This document shows positions 1 through 10,976 of a stretch of DNA of 64,000 bases, one piece after another. Origin of the DNA: Aphanomyces cochlioides (Eukaryota; Oomycota; Saprolegniomycetes; Saprolegniales; Verrucalvaceae); contig JAHQRK010000001.1 of the NCBI GenBank assembly GCA_019828595.1, positions 1,054,001-1,118,000 of the forward strand, read 5' to 3'. The notes beneath the pieces are model-generated. The model saw only the letters and a list, made by a program, of their open reading frames with translations. It searched no databases and was not told where the DNA came from. Position numbers and translations under genes: made by a program. Numbering within the stretch: position 1 is the stretch's first letter; each line of letters starts with the position of its first letter.

Positions 1-141
1 GTCTCGATCGTCGTTGTGCGACACGAGGTTGGTTTTGTCTAAAAGTAGGAACGAACGAGCGTGACGAGAGTGGAAACTTGATCGACTTCGCATCCGTTTA
101 GTGCCAATAAATCACCCTCGTGCGGTACAATTTGGTTGGCA

Positions 142-201
142 CCAATCAGGCGTTTCAGTTTCGACCAATCAGAGACGGAAGGAAGCGTCGGCTGGACCAA
201 T
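142..201 (+). promoter_or_regulatory. Cluster of three CCAAT boxes upstream of ABC gene A
   Basis: CCAAT occurs in the same orientation at 142-146, 164-168 and 197-201, the first two as CCAATCAG. They lie 80-140 bp before the ATG of gene A. Spacing and orientation fit NF-Y-type binding sites; function is inferred. Confidence 0.4.
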
Positions 202-252
202 GGCCTTGCTGGAAATACAAGATGTCTACACGGTACAGTGGGAACGAATCCT

Positions 253-266
253 TCCATTTTGCATTT
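253..266 (+). promoter_or_regulatory. Oomycete-type Inr/FPR core promoter of gene A
   Basis: TCCATTTTGCATTT lies 17-30 bp before the ATG at 283 and closely fits the published oomycete start-site core (CATTYYNCAWTTT part). Similar strings precede ABC genes C, D and F. Confidence 0.5.
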
Positions 267-282
267 CTTGACCGACCACCCC

Positions 283-3200
283 ATGGCTCCACAGACGCCG
301 TCGTCCTCTTCGTTTGTACTCAAGCTGACGCCGCAACACAAGTATGCCACCTTTGGCTTCCGTGTCCTCCAGCGCCATCCCGCAGTGAGTGCATCCCTTC
401 TCTCGAAGCTCTTTATCTCGTGGTGCATGCCACTCGTGAAACGAGAACAACAGCTCAACATGGATGATATTTGGACCCTCCAAGATGTCAACACGTGCGA
501 GCTCAACACGAAACTATTCACATCCGTCTTTGACGAGTCCGCGTCCGTCATTTGGTCTGCCCTACAGATTTATGGAAGCTCGTTCATGATCACAGGGGTT
601 TGGACAGCGCTCATTCGACTCCTCGAACTCGTCGGACCGATGGTTCTACGCCAGGTTGTTGCCTCCACAGATGACATGACGCTCATGTATCGATGGCTCG
701 TTGTTCTTCTTCTCGCGAAACTCTCAAGAGCATTCCTCTCTGCACATACTATGCTCCTCGAAGAGACTCTAGGCATTCGGTACGTTGTTGTCTAGCCTCT
801 CGTCGACACTCACATGAACGACAGATTTATTGGCGCACTGAAAGGTTTGCTCTTCCGCAAATTGCTCTCCAAGGGATTTCACAAAAACGATGATGTTGTC
901 GACCTAGCCAATGCATACTCGGCTGACATGGACGCGCTTCTCCTGGGCTGCAAAGCGTTCCACAATCTTTGGATCATGCCAATTCAAATTACAATCGCCT
1001 CTTTGATGTTATATCAAGAAATTGGAGCTGCATCCTTTGCGGGCATGGGCGTGATCGCCTTGGTTATGGGTTTCTCTGCATTTATCTCCCGACAGCAATC
1101 CGACGCGTATCGCTCAGTAGCTAATGCCCGCGACAACCGCATGCAAATGGTCAAGGAAACCTTCGGCTCAATTTTAATCGTCAAGCTGCTTGCTTGGGAA
1201 CGAAGGTGTCGGGAGCTTATTCAAGAACGCCGTCAAACAGGTATATTCCTTTCGTCCCGCTTGAGAATAACTGTCATTGTCTAGAATTAAATCGCATTTG
1301 GAAATTCATGCTCATCGCTGCGTCGTCAATATTTAGTTTCTGGGCCGGACCACTCTTTGTCTCGACTGCGTCGTTTGCTGCTTACACGCTCATCCTGAAC
1401 CAGCCCCTCACAGCATCCAAGGTCTTTACGTCGATGGCTCTCTTTCGCCTCCTTCAGATTCCACTCTCAGATTTACCGATGCACGTGACTTCCGTCTTGC
1501 AAGCTCGTGTATCCTTGCAGCGTGTTTTTTCCTATTTGAACCAAGTAGAGAAACCAATGCGACCACAAGCTCCCCGACAACACGTACGTCACCGTGTGCG
1601 AAGTTTTGGAAGTTCTCATCAATTCTTAGGATCCCTCGATCATGGTAGTCGTTGACAATGGCTCTTTCGCGTGGTCTCGCAATGCTCCTCCCGTCCTCAA
1701 GAACATTGCGCTCACTATTTGTCGTGGTGACCTCGTCGTCGTCCATGGCAAAGTCGGCAGTGGCAAGTCCAGTCTCTGCCTTGCCATCTTGGGTGAATTA
1801 CATCAAACCCAAGGGACGACTGGCGTCTATGGATCGATTGCGTATTGCTCTCAAGAGCCGTGGATCCAACAAATGAGTGTCCGGGACAACATCCTCTTTG
1901 GCTCGCCATTTGACTCGCGAAAGTACAACCGTGTCGTCGAAGCTTGTGGATTACTGCCTGACTTTGCCATGATGGCCTATGGAGACTTGACTGAAGCTGG
2001 TTCAAAAGGCCACAACTTGTCTGGTGGGCAGCGTGCACGCATTAGCTTGGCTCGAGCATGTTACAGTGACGCGGAAATTATCATCCTCGATGCTCCTTTG
2101 GCCGCCATTGATGCAGTGGTGCAGAAGGAAATCATGACGAAGTGTATTGAGACCTTGTTGGCGACGAAAACAGTCATCTTGGTGACCCACAGTGCCGACA
2201 TTATTAGCTCAGCTAGCGTCAACCGTCTGGTCAAGCTAGAAGATGGCGTGATGGAACATTTCCAACGCAAAGCGTCGAATGAAAGTCTCGTCGACTACGA
2301 AGCCGACTACGAAGCGAGTGAAAAGACTCCACTCGTCGTGAATAAACCAGTCGTCGACTGTGGCAAGCCGAGTCCTCTGTGGTCACCTCGAACAATGGAA
2401 GCTGGTGATAAATGGGCCGAGCATTTCGACCATGCTATCTCGGAGCAAATGGGCGAAGAAGAACGCGCAATCGGACGAGTTGGTTTGGGCGTCTATGCGT
2501 CTTACATTACTGCTTTTGGGGGCTGGTCGACCATCTTGTTGCTCTTTACGTTTCAAACCATGACACAAGTCCTCCAAGTTGGTTCGGACGTCTGGTTGGG
2601 ATACTGGACATCCAACGACAACGCTGTGGCTGAAACAAAATGGTACCTTGGAGTCTATACTGGTCTTTGCTTTGGGATGATGGTTGCTGTCTTTTGCCGA
2701 ACGCTCCTCGTGGCTGTGTCTGGTGTCCGAGCATCTCGGAATCTCTTTGAGAAAATGCTCTCGGCCTTGCTCAACACACCGATGAGTTTCTTTGACGCAA
2801 CGCCTATCGGACGAGTCGTCAATCGCTTTGCCGAGGACGTGTCGCTCATTGACATTTGGCTTCCTTTCAGCTATGCAGGCGTGACTGCGTGGTTCTTCTC
2901 GGTGGCATCATCTCTGTTGACAGCCATGATTGTGGTACGTGATTATTTACATTTGCTCGAGTCTCACACGACTGGTCTAGGTGCGGTGGTGTGGATTGCT
3001 CTTCTTGCCGCTCATCTATGTCTATGTTCGCATCGCACAGCTCTACTTGCGTCCGTCGCGAGAACTTACCCGTCTTTGGAATGTGACGCATTCACCAGTC
3101 CTCAGTTATCTCGATGAAGTCGAACACGGTTCGTACAATCTCTTCCATCCCGTGCTGATAGTTGCTTAGGATTCATGCTCATTCGTGCGTTCGGTCAGAA

Positions 3201-4302
3201 GTACTTGGACCGCGCTGTTGGTCGCCATGCGCACCACGTGAATGCTAACCATCGTGTGCGCTTTGCACGCATCAGCGTGAATGCCTGGTTTGAGCTGTGC
3301 ATTCAGCTCCAGGGCACAGCCATCGTCATGGTGGTCGCGTTTGGCCTGGTGTTCTTCCGCTCAATCTTGTCCGCTGGAATGGTTGGGCTTGCTTTCAACT
3401 ACATCCTCATGGCAGACGCCAACATTGGTTACCTCGTGTCCAACTTTTCCTGGCTCGAAATCAACATGGTTGGACCTGAGCGTGTCCTCGAGTATTGCAA
3501 CTTGGAGGACGAAGATCCTAACCGCGCAATCAAAGCTCCGTTCAAGCTGACTCGTGGCGCGATTGAATTCAAACACGTTCAATTTCGGTACAAAGAAAGC
3601 GGTGAACTAGTCCTACGTGACCTAACGTGCTCCATTCGTGGCGGTGAAAAGATCGGCATCGTCGGCCGCACTGGTGCCGGCAAATCAAGTCTGACCATGG
3701 TCTTATTCCGCATGTATCCTATCAGTTCAGGATCGATCTCGATCGACGGACGCGATATTTCGACAATTGCCAAGGCGGACTTGCGAAGACAACTAAGCAT
3801 TATTCCACAATCGCCAGTCTTGTTCAAGGGAACGCTCCGCCAGTACTTGGACCCATTTGGATCATTTGACGATGCAATCTTGTGGTCTGTCGTGTCGAAG
3901 GCGGGTTTGAAGTCATTAGTGAGCGAGATGCCACAGAAGCTGAGCACCGAGTTGGCCGAGAAGGGATCGAATTTGAGTGTAGGCGAGCGACAAATGCTCT
4001 GCTTGGCTCGTGCTCTATTGGTTCAGTCCAAGATTGTTGTCTTGGACGAAGCAACCGCAGCCATGGACCATGAGACCGATGTGCGGCTCCAACATGTGAT
4101 CGCGACAGAATTTGCCGACGCCACAGTGTTGACAATTGCGCATCGATTGCACACGGTCATGCATTCCGATCGTATCATGGTGATGGATGCAGGATGCGTC
4201 GTTGAAATGGACTCACCAGCAAATCTCTTAGCCATGGAAGATGGCGTATTTCGTCGTTTGGCAATTGACGGGGGCGTCTTAACCCCTTCAGAATCACCTT
4301 AA
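283..4302 (+). CDS. ABC transporter A, ABCC/MRP-type full transporter
   Basis: Predicted plasma- or endomembrane ATP-driven exporter, TMD1-NBD1-TMD2-NBD2, without an N-terminal TMD0. Six exons: 283-779, 825-1240, 1285-1583, 1630-2934, 2981-3129, 3171-4302, giving 1265 aa with all phases consistent. NBD1 has Walker A GKVGSGKSS near residue 444, signature LSGGQRARI near 535, and Walker B LDAPLAAID near 558, where Ala replaces the catalytic Glu. NBD2 is canonical: GRTGAGKSS near 1055, LSVGERQML near 1156, LDEATAAMD near 1180. The open frame extends upstream to 136 only through a TTG; the ATG at 283 gives the N-terminus aligning with its paralogues (KYATFG against KYSTFD). The intron at 2935-2980 is unique to this copy. 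It is the most diverged intact member of the array. The substrate is unknown; glutathione conjugates or drugs are typical of the family. Confidence 0.9.
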
Positions 4303-4556
4303 CCAGTAAATTATTCTTTTGATTTAGTTATTGAAGCATGGCGATGCCGCATGGCACACGAACAAGACGAGTTCATGTCCACTACAGATATTCACGATTG
4401 CCCCCTTGCACCCCCTCATGATTTTCATGCAATCGAATCAAAGGTACATGCAGTAAGCCATCAAGGCACGTACGTTATCAAACAGGAAGCAAAGAAAGCT
4501 CTCTCAAAGTGACCAACAAGGATATGTGCTTTGTGGGGATTTCCCCCTTTGGTTGA

Positions 4557-4581
4557 GGGTTTAGGGGGTTAGGGGGTTGGG
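4557..4581 (+). promoter_or_regulatory. G-quadruplex candidate with telomere-like G runs
   Basis: Four G runs (3, 5, 5 and 3 G) are separated by loops of 4, 3 and 2 nt with TTTAGGG/TTAGGG character. It fits the standard G3+N1-7 quadruplex pattern and ends 81 bp before the MFS ATG. Confidence 0.6.
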
Positions 4582-4589
4582 TGAGCGGT

Positions 4590-4605
4590 CCGGTTAATTA
4601 ACCGG
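4590..4605. promoter_or_regulatory. Perfect 16-bp palindrome CCGGTTAATTAACCGG
   Basis: A perfect dyad, 8 nt after the G-run cluster and 57 bp before the MFS ATG. It could be a binding site for a dimeric regulator; no regulator is identified. Confidence 0.45.
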
Positions 4606-4662
4606 GAAAGGTCATATTCCAGCGAAATCTTCGCATCATTGGCAGATCTCAAAGTCTCAAGC

Positions 4663-5917
4663 ATGTCGTCGTCGCTGGCCCTTGGCGTCGTGCATGGAAA
4701 TATTTTGATCTACGCCTTTTCCTTCTGGCTCACGCAGCCTGTACTACCGTTTCTCCTCAAAGAGCTCAGTGCGGACTCGCTCCTCTTCTCCCGCTTTCAA
4801 ACTTTCTGCTCGTTTCTGCAGCTTCTAGGTGGTCCGCTCGCAGGACGCATCTGCGATGCCTTTGGCTTTTCCATCACACTTGGCATTTCACAGGCCGCCG
4901 CGGCGCTCACTTATGCCCTCTTGGCAGCGTCGTCGTCAGTGCCATTGCTATTCTTGAGCCAATTGCCGACGGTCTTTATGCACGCCATGCATGCAGCTCA
5001 AGCTGCAATGGCTGTGCTTGCCTCGGAGGATATGCGTGCGACGGCCATGGGCCGCTTGAGCCTCAGTTATGGCGTTGGCATGGTTCTAGGCTCCTACACC
5101 GGCGGTGCCATTTCGGCTGCGACTTCTAACCAGACCTCAGCCATTGTAGCCGCTCTTCTCTCCTTTTCTGTCCTTCCCATCAACTGGTTCACGCTCCGTA
5201 GCGACGCGCCCTCGTCCAAGCCGAATCAAGCGATTGAAAAAGCTCCATCATCCATTGACCTGTACAAGATCTGGGAAGTTCTCCGACAGCCGCTTGTGTG
5301 GCACACTGTGGCAGTCCAAGTACTGCTGGGTTTGGCGTTGTCAGTGCATCGCAGTACGTTTTCAGAGGTCCTGCGCCAAGTCATCGCCCTTGGTACGTAC
5401 TTCGTCTGCTTTCTGTGATCCTGAGGTTGTTTTAGGACCAAAGGACATTGGTCTCGTCATGTCCGTCGGTGGCGTTGTCTCCATCGTGGCGAACGGCGTG
5501 TTGCTACAGTTTTTCCTCTCTCGGTGGTCTGAGCGCTCGGTCATCTTTGGCTCGTCAGTCGTCATCGCTTTAAGTTTCGTCTTGTATGCGCATTTGCCTA
5601 TTGGAGAAGGCGCATTACCAGTCTTGATGGCCTTGACGGTTCCTCTCATGGGTGCATCGGCAATTGCCTACACCGTTCTGTCGTCGCAGATGTCGAAAGG
5701 CGCCAAGAATGAAGACCGTGCAACGGCCATTGGTCTTAGCCACGCCAGTCGCAGCGCTTGTGGTCTTGTTGCGCCGACACTGGGTGCCATCGTACTACAA
5801 GTCTATGGATTTCAGGCGTTGGGCTACACTTGTGCAATTGCGACAGCCATCTCAATCGCATATGCAGCACTAAACCACGCCCCAGCGCCTAGTCAAACCA
5901 ACAAGAAGCTGAATTAG
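4663..5917 (+). CDS. MFS transporter, SLC22A18 (ORCTL2)-like
   Basis: Two exons, 4663-5392 and 5436-5917 (43-nt intron), encode 403 aa, a typical length for a 12-helix MFS protein. The first half has the loop FLQLLGGPLAGRICDAFG after helix 2, which resembles the QLLGGP..GR motif of SLC22A18-type proton-coupled organic cation exporters. Hydrophobic segments are spread over the whole length. The frame runs upstream to a TTG at 4639, but the first ATG is 4663. It lies on the same strand between two ABC exporters, and its stop is only 13 bp before the proposed ATG of gene B. Co-regulation with the ABC genes is plausible but not shown. The substrate is unknown. Confidence 0.8.
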
Positions 5918-5930
5918 GCAGGAAGCGAGC

Positions 5931-8900
5931 ATGAAACCTCGCTTTGAGTCTTTACTAACACCAGAATTACCATCTAAACTGACAAGAAGATCGTGGTTGT
6001 CCTCGACGAACGTACTGTAGATTGTAACGATGTCTCGAATCTTTGCTGCAGGTGGACGTTTCGCCAGACGACAGCATTGGCAATGAGGAGCTCCGACGAT
6101 CCCAAGCATTCGACATTCGGAGGCAAACAGCGGAGACTCATCCACGACAGGCTGCATCGTTCATCTCGCAGATCTTCTTTACGTGGTGTTTGCCGCTAGT
6201 ACGTCTCCAGCGCCAACTCGACATCAACGATGTGTGGCCACTCGAAGCCGCCAACAAAGCCGAGACGAATACTGCAGCCTTTGCTGCTGCGTTCGAGCGC
6301 TCTCAGTCGGTTGTTTGGGCTGGCTTGAGTACGTTTGGAGGCTTGTATATCCTGTCGGGATTCCTCAGTTTAAATCTTCGCTTTTTGGATTTGGTTGGTC
6401 CGATAGTGCTCCAGAGAGTGGTTGATTCCTCAGAAGAGATGACGCGGTTATACTACTGGTTGGCCCTTCTTCTCGTCTCCGAAGTCGTTCGAGCGATTGT
6501 TTGGTGTCATGCTACACTGCTGCAACAAAGCCTTGGCTTTCGGTACGTTATGCGTTGCCATCGACACGAACTCATCGCATGATGTAGATTTGCCAGTGGT
6601 TTGAAAGGCGTACTCTTCCAAAAAGTGCTCTCCAAGGCCAGCTATACCCAAGCCAACGTGCCAGATTTGGCTAATGTCTACTCTGCCGATGTGGACGCGC
6701 TCATTTGGGCTAGCTCTGCGCTACACAATCTGTGGATATTACCGACGCAAGGCGTCCTCATTTCGTACATGCTATACAATGAAATTGGCGTCGCAGCTTT
6801 TGCAGGCATGGGCGTCATTGTCCTCAGTCTGCTAGTCGGTGCTTATATTTCAAAGATTCAGTCGACAGCTTATGCCAAATTCTCACAAGCTCGAGATGTC
6901 CGAATGAAATCAGTCAAGGAAACATTTGGCTCCATTTTGTACATCAAGCTGCATTCGTTGGAAGCAAAATATCATGAAAAGATTCAAAGCCTTCGTGATG
7001 TTGGTAAGTTGATCTTCATCATCGACAGACAGTGCATGTGTTGTAGAGCTGGCTCATGTGCGGACGCTGATGTTCAATGGAGCGATTAGTATTTTCTGCT
7101 TCTGGGCTGCCCCGTTGCTTGTTTCTATGGCTTCATTTGCAGTGTACACGATCGTACTAAAACAACCGCTCACTGCCGCAAAAGTCTTCACATCCCTCGC
7201 CCTCTTTCGACTAATCCAAAGCCCCATCAATGAAATCCCGCAGAATTTCACCACCGTCGTTGAAGCTTTCGTTTCACTAAAGCGGATTATGACATTCCTA
7301 AGGCAGCCCGACCAACCGCCTCGACCGCCATCTCGCATTCCTCTGGTACATAATCCAGTGCTCAACCATTTCTCACTCAACTTTAGGATAAAAGTTCTAT
7401 TATTTCGATTGAGGGTGGCTTTTTTGGATGGGGCGATCAAGATGCAACACCAACATTGAAAACTATCTGCTTGACTATTGTACGTGGAGAGCTTGTCGTC
7501 ATTCACGGCAGAGTTGGAAGTGGAAAGAGCAGTCTTTGTCTTGCGATTCTGGGGGAAATGATTCAAACTCAAGGCACTACTGCCATTCATGGCACCATTG
7601 CATATTGCTCTCAAGGGCCGTGGATTCAGCAAATGACGATTCGAGACAATATTTTGTTTGGCTCTCCATTTGAGTCAGAGAAATACTCGAGAGTGGTCGA
7701 AGCTTGCTGCTTGTTGGTGGATTTCGAAGCCTTGCAACATGGAGACTTGACTGCTGCAGGGTCAAAAGGATGTAACTTGTCCGGTGGTCAAAAGGCTCGC
7801 ATCGGTTTGGCCCGCGCATGCTACAGCGACGCAGATATTATCATTTTGGATTCGCCTCTAGCTGCAATTGATTCAGTGGTGCAAAAAGAGATCATTAACA
7901 AGTGCATTGAAAATCTCCTCAAGACGAAGACAGTCATTTTGGTGACGCATAATCCTGAAATCATTACCTCAAGAAGCGTGAACCAGCTATTCGAGCTTGA
8001 CGATGGGAAAGTCCTCGCCACCAGAGTAGAGCCTTTGAGCTCGGAAATTTCCGACTCCTTTCCTCTGGATGAAGCAAAGAATACTCTATTAGCCTTAAGC
8101 TTGCAAGAGGATAGCCCGACAACCCAGTGGACACACTGCTTTGAGCTTGCTGTCTCTGAACAAATTGGTATAGAGGAGCGTGCAATTGGCCGTGTTGACT
8201 CTTCAGTTTATTCTTCCTTCTTTGCTGCCTGCGGCGGCTCCTCAACTGTGGTCATGATATGCATTGCTCAAATTTTGTGGCAAGTGTTTCAAATTGCGTC
8301 CGACGTGTGGTTGAGCCATTGGACTTCCACCTCGACTTCTGTTGAAGAAACCCCATTCTACATTGAAATCTACTCCGCTCTTTGTTTTGGCTGCGTCTTG
8401 ATGGTTCTATCACGAGCATTTTTGATCATGTTGTCTGGCTGGAAAGCGTCAAGGACACTGTTTTACAACATGACAGCATCTTTACTTGGTACTTCCATGA
8501 CATTCTTTGATAAAAATCCAATGGGTCGCATCGTCAACCGCTTTGCCGAAGACATGGCTACAATTGACACACGTTTGGCCTACACGTACAGCGGATTTGT
8601 TGCGATGCTTTTTCCAGTCGTGGGTTCTCTCTTGACGTCCATGGTTGTGATTCGATGGGGGAGTTTACTTTTCATCCCAATCATTTATCTGTATGTGTCA
8701 CTTTCCCTCTTTTATCTTCAGCCTTCACGCGAACTCTCCCGATTAATCAACGTGACTAACTCACCAGTACTGAGCTTCTTGGACGAAGTCGACGATGGTA
8801 GTTTCTCCTGGCGATAGATTGACTCAATCTTCAATAGGTTTCACTCTCATTCGAGCCTATGGAGTCAAATACTTGAATCAATTCCTGGGCCGCCACTCCC

Positions 8901-9958
8901 ACCACGTCGACGTGAACATTCGAATGCGGTACGCAAAATGTGTCGTCGAGATGTGGTTCGAAATGTGCATCCAGCTTCAAGGCACTGCCATTGTCGTCAT
9001 TGTAGCCACGGGTTTGGTCGTCTTTCGGTCAATGCTTTCCGCAGGCGTCGTTGGGCTCGCTTTCAACTACATCATGATAGCAGATGCGAATATAGTGGAC
9101 CTCGTCAAACGGTATTCTTGGTTAGAAATCTCAATGATCGCCCCCGAGCGTGTTTTGCAGTACTGTGGCCTCGAAAATGAAGATCCCCACAGTCGAGACA
9201 AAACCGAGTTCGCTCTACGTGAAGGGGCCATCGAGTTTAACCAAGTGCAGTTTCGTTACGAGGCCTCCAGCCCATTTGTCCTTCAAGATCTCACATGCTC
9301 TATTCCCGGAGGTGAAAAGATTGGAATTGTTGGCCGCACTGGTGCTGGCAAGTCCAGTCTGACGATGATCTTGTTCCGCATGTACCCCATCGAGTCTGGA
9401 TCGATCTCGATCGATGGACGAGATATTTCAACAATTGGCAAGAAAGAACTCCGACAACAATTGAGCATCATCCCCCAGTCGCCTGTGCTGTTCAAGGGAA
9501 CTCTTCGTCAATACTTGGATCCATTTGAATCTTTTGATGACGCGGCGCTATGGTCTGTGGTGTCGAAGGCTGGTTTGCACACGTTAGTCAGCGAGATGCC
9601 GGACAAACTAAGTACCGAGTTGGCAGACAAAGGATCGAATTTGAGTGTGGGTGAACGACAAATGCTGTGCTTGGCTCGTGCTCTGTTGGTTCAGTCAAAG
9701 ATTGTTGTCTTGGACGAAGCGACAGCAGCAATGGACCACGAGACTGACGTGCAGTTGCAACGTGTGATATCGACCGAGTTTGCCGAAGCTACGGTGTTGA
9801 CGATCGCTCATCGATTGCATACTGTTATGCATTCGGATCGTATTATGGTGATGGATGCAGGTTGTGTTGTTGAAATGGACACCCCCAGTGCTCTGATGAC
9901 CAAGGAAGATGGATTTTTCTATCGCCTTGCCAAGGATGGTGGTGTTTTAGTGGCGTAA
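5931..9958 (+). CDS. ABC transporter B, ABCC/MRP-type full transporter
   Basis: Exons 5931-6011, 6052-6542, 6588-7003, 7047-7345, 7387-8797 and 8838-9958 give 1272 aa with consistent phases. The body has no in-frame ATG near its start, so a first exon (5931-6011, 27 codons) joined by a 40-nt intron is proposed. The other exon boundaries match genes C and F, so this part is the least certain. NBD1 has GRVGSGKSS, LSGGQKARI and Walker B LDSPLAAID (Ser in place of the catalytic Glu). NBD2 has GRTGAGKSS, LSVGERQML and LDEATAAMD. The last 9370-9892 stretch matches C and D base for base by eye. A likely intact exporter of unknown substrate. Confidence 0.85.
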
Positions 9959-10976
9959 TAAGTGTCTTGGTTATGTTCAAGTTGTTAGTGAAGTCCTAAA
10001 ACACTTGATAACCAGTCGAAAAGGAAAAATAGTGCCGGTATTGATGTGTGTCGCGTTCGTTTCAATAATGTCACTGCAACTTCACCTTCACATTCGATTC
10101 TCTGTCGTCAATTCAAATCCGATTTGCACACACTGCTATGCAGAGCAAGGTACATTCGTTGGTGGAAAACTCTTCAATTGGCGAAGTTGCCTTGTTGCAT
10201 GCATTAACCAAGAGAGATTTAAAAATTGATATCCAAACGACAAAACAACCAATATTAACGTGTCAATGAGACAATTGACTTCACCTCGTTTGTACTGGGG
10301 TTACAGCAATACACTGTACAGTCGACGTAGATCGCCATGGCATTCTATCGCCTTGACAACCAAAAGCTGCCTGTTTCTTTCGAGACTGATGTCGTATTAT
10401 CTTGTCGCCATCCCCTGGCATATCTGCTGGGTTACAAAATTGCAATCCCTCCAAGGGGGGTCATGGTACGCAGTAAAAACATGGTTGATAGACAACGCTG
10501 TTCGTTGAGATGACTCTGTGCAAAGCTCTCCAGTCCAAAACAACATAAAGTCCTCTTGTCTCGCGGTAAGTGGCTGGCTGTGAGTATGATATGTGTGCGA
10601 CTTTCACCATCTCTAACCAAATCTCGGCCATGGCATGCGTCGTCCTCGTAGGAATCAAAACAAGCATGCATTACTCACCATTTGCTTGTCAAAGTTGTTT
10701 GCTCTGGAAATCGAACTTGGATCTGTCGCTCTTTCGAGGAAGGCTCGGTTGGACTGAAGAGGTTCGACCTTCACTTTGACGTCGGTTTGTGCGTAAGTGT
10801 GAACTTGCATCTGTTGCTTTATTGGTCGTATTTAATGGGATGTTGAAAGTGCACTTGGAACCAATCGGAACAAGTTGGACCGTTTTGGTGGCTCGTTTCA
10901 GATCATGGGCAGGCGGGAAGGATATGACTGGTGACTCTTGATTCATTTTTGCATTTGCTCGACGAAAAAGCGTTCA
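9959..10976. other. Intergenic region between ABC B and C
   Basis: About 1 kb with no supportable gene. Near the gene C end it has a CCAAT box (about 10860) and the core-promoter-like motif at 10942-10958. Confidence 0.6.
10942..10958 (+). promoter_or_regulatory. Oomycete-type Inr/FPR core promoter of gene C
   Basis: TTCATTTTTGCATTTGC lies 19-35 bp upstream of the ATG at 10977 and matches the motif before gene A (CATTTT.GCATTT). The frame starts at a TTG just before this motif, which supports the ATG at 10977 as the true start. Confidence 0.5.

Larger units (their letters stand above)
4303..4662. other. Intergenic region between ABC A and the MFS gene
   Basis: No coding potential. It contains a G-run cluster and a 16-bp palindrome (listed separately) just upstream of the MFS start. 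Confidence 0.6.

Noticed and set aside
136..282. Earlier start of ABC gene A
   Set aside because: The frame is open but starts at TTG, overlaps CCAAT boxes and the core promoter motif, and has no counterpart in the paralogues.
10005..10946. Short ORFs in the B-C intergenic region
   Set aside because: All are under 90 codons, overlap each other on both strands and show no recognisable domain or splice partner.
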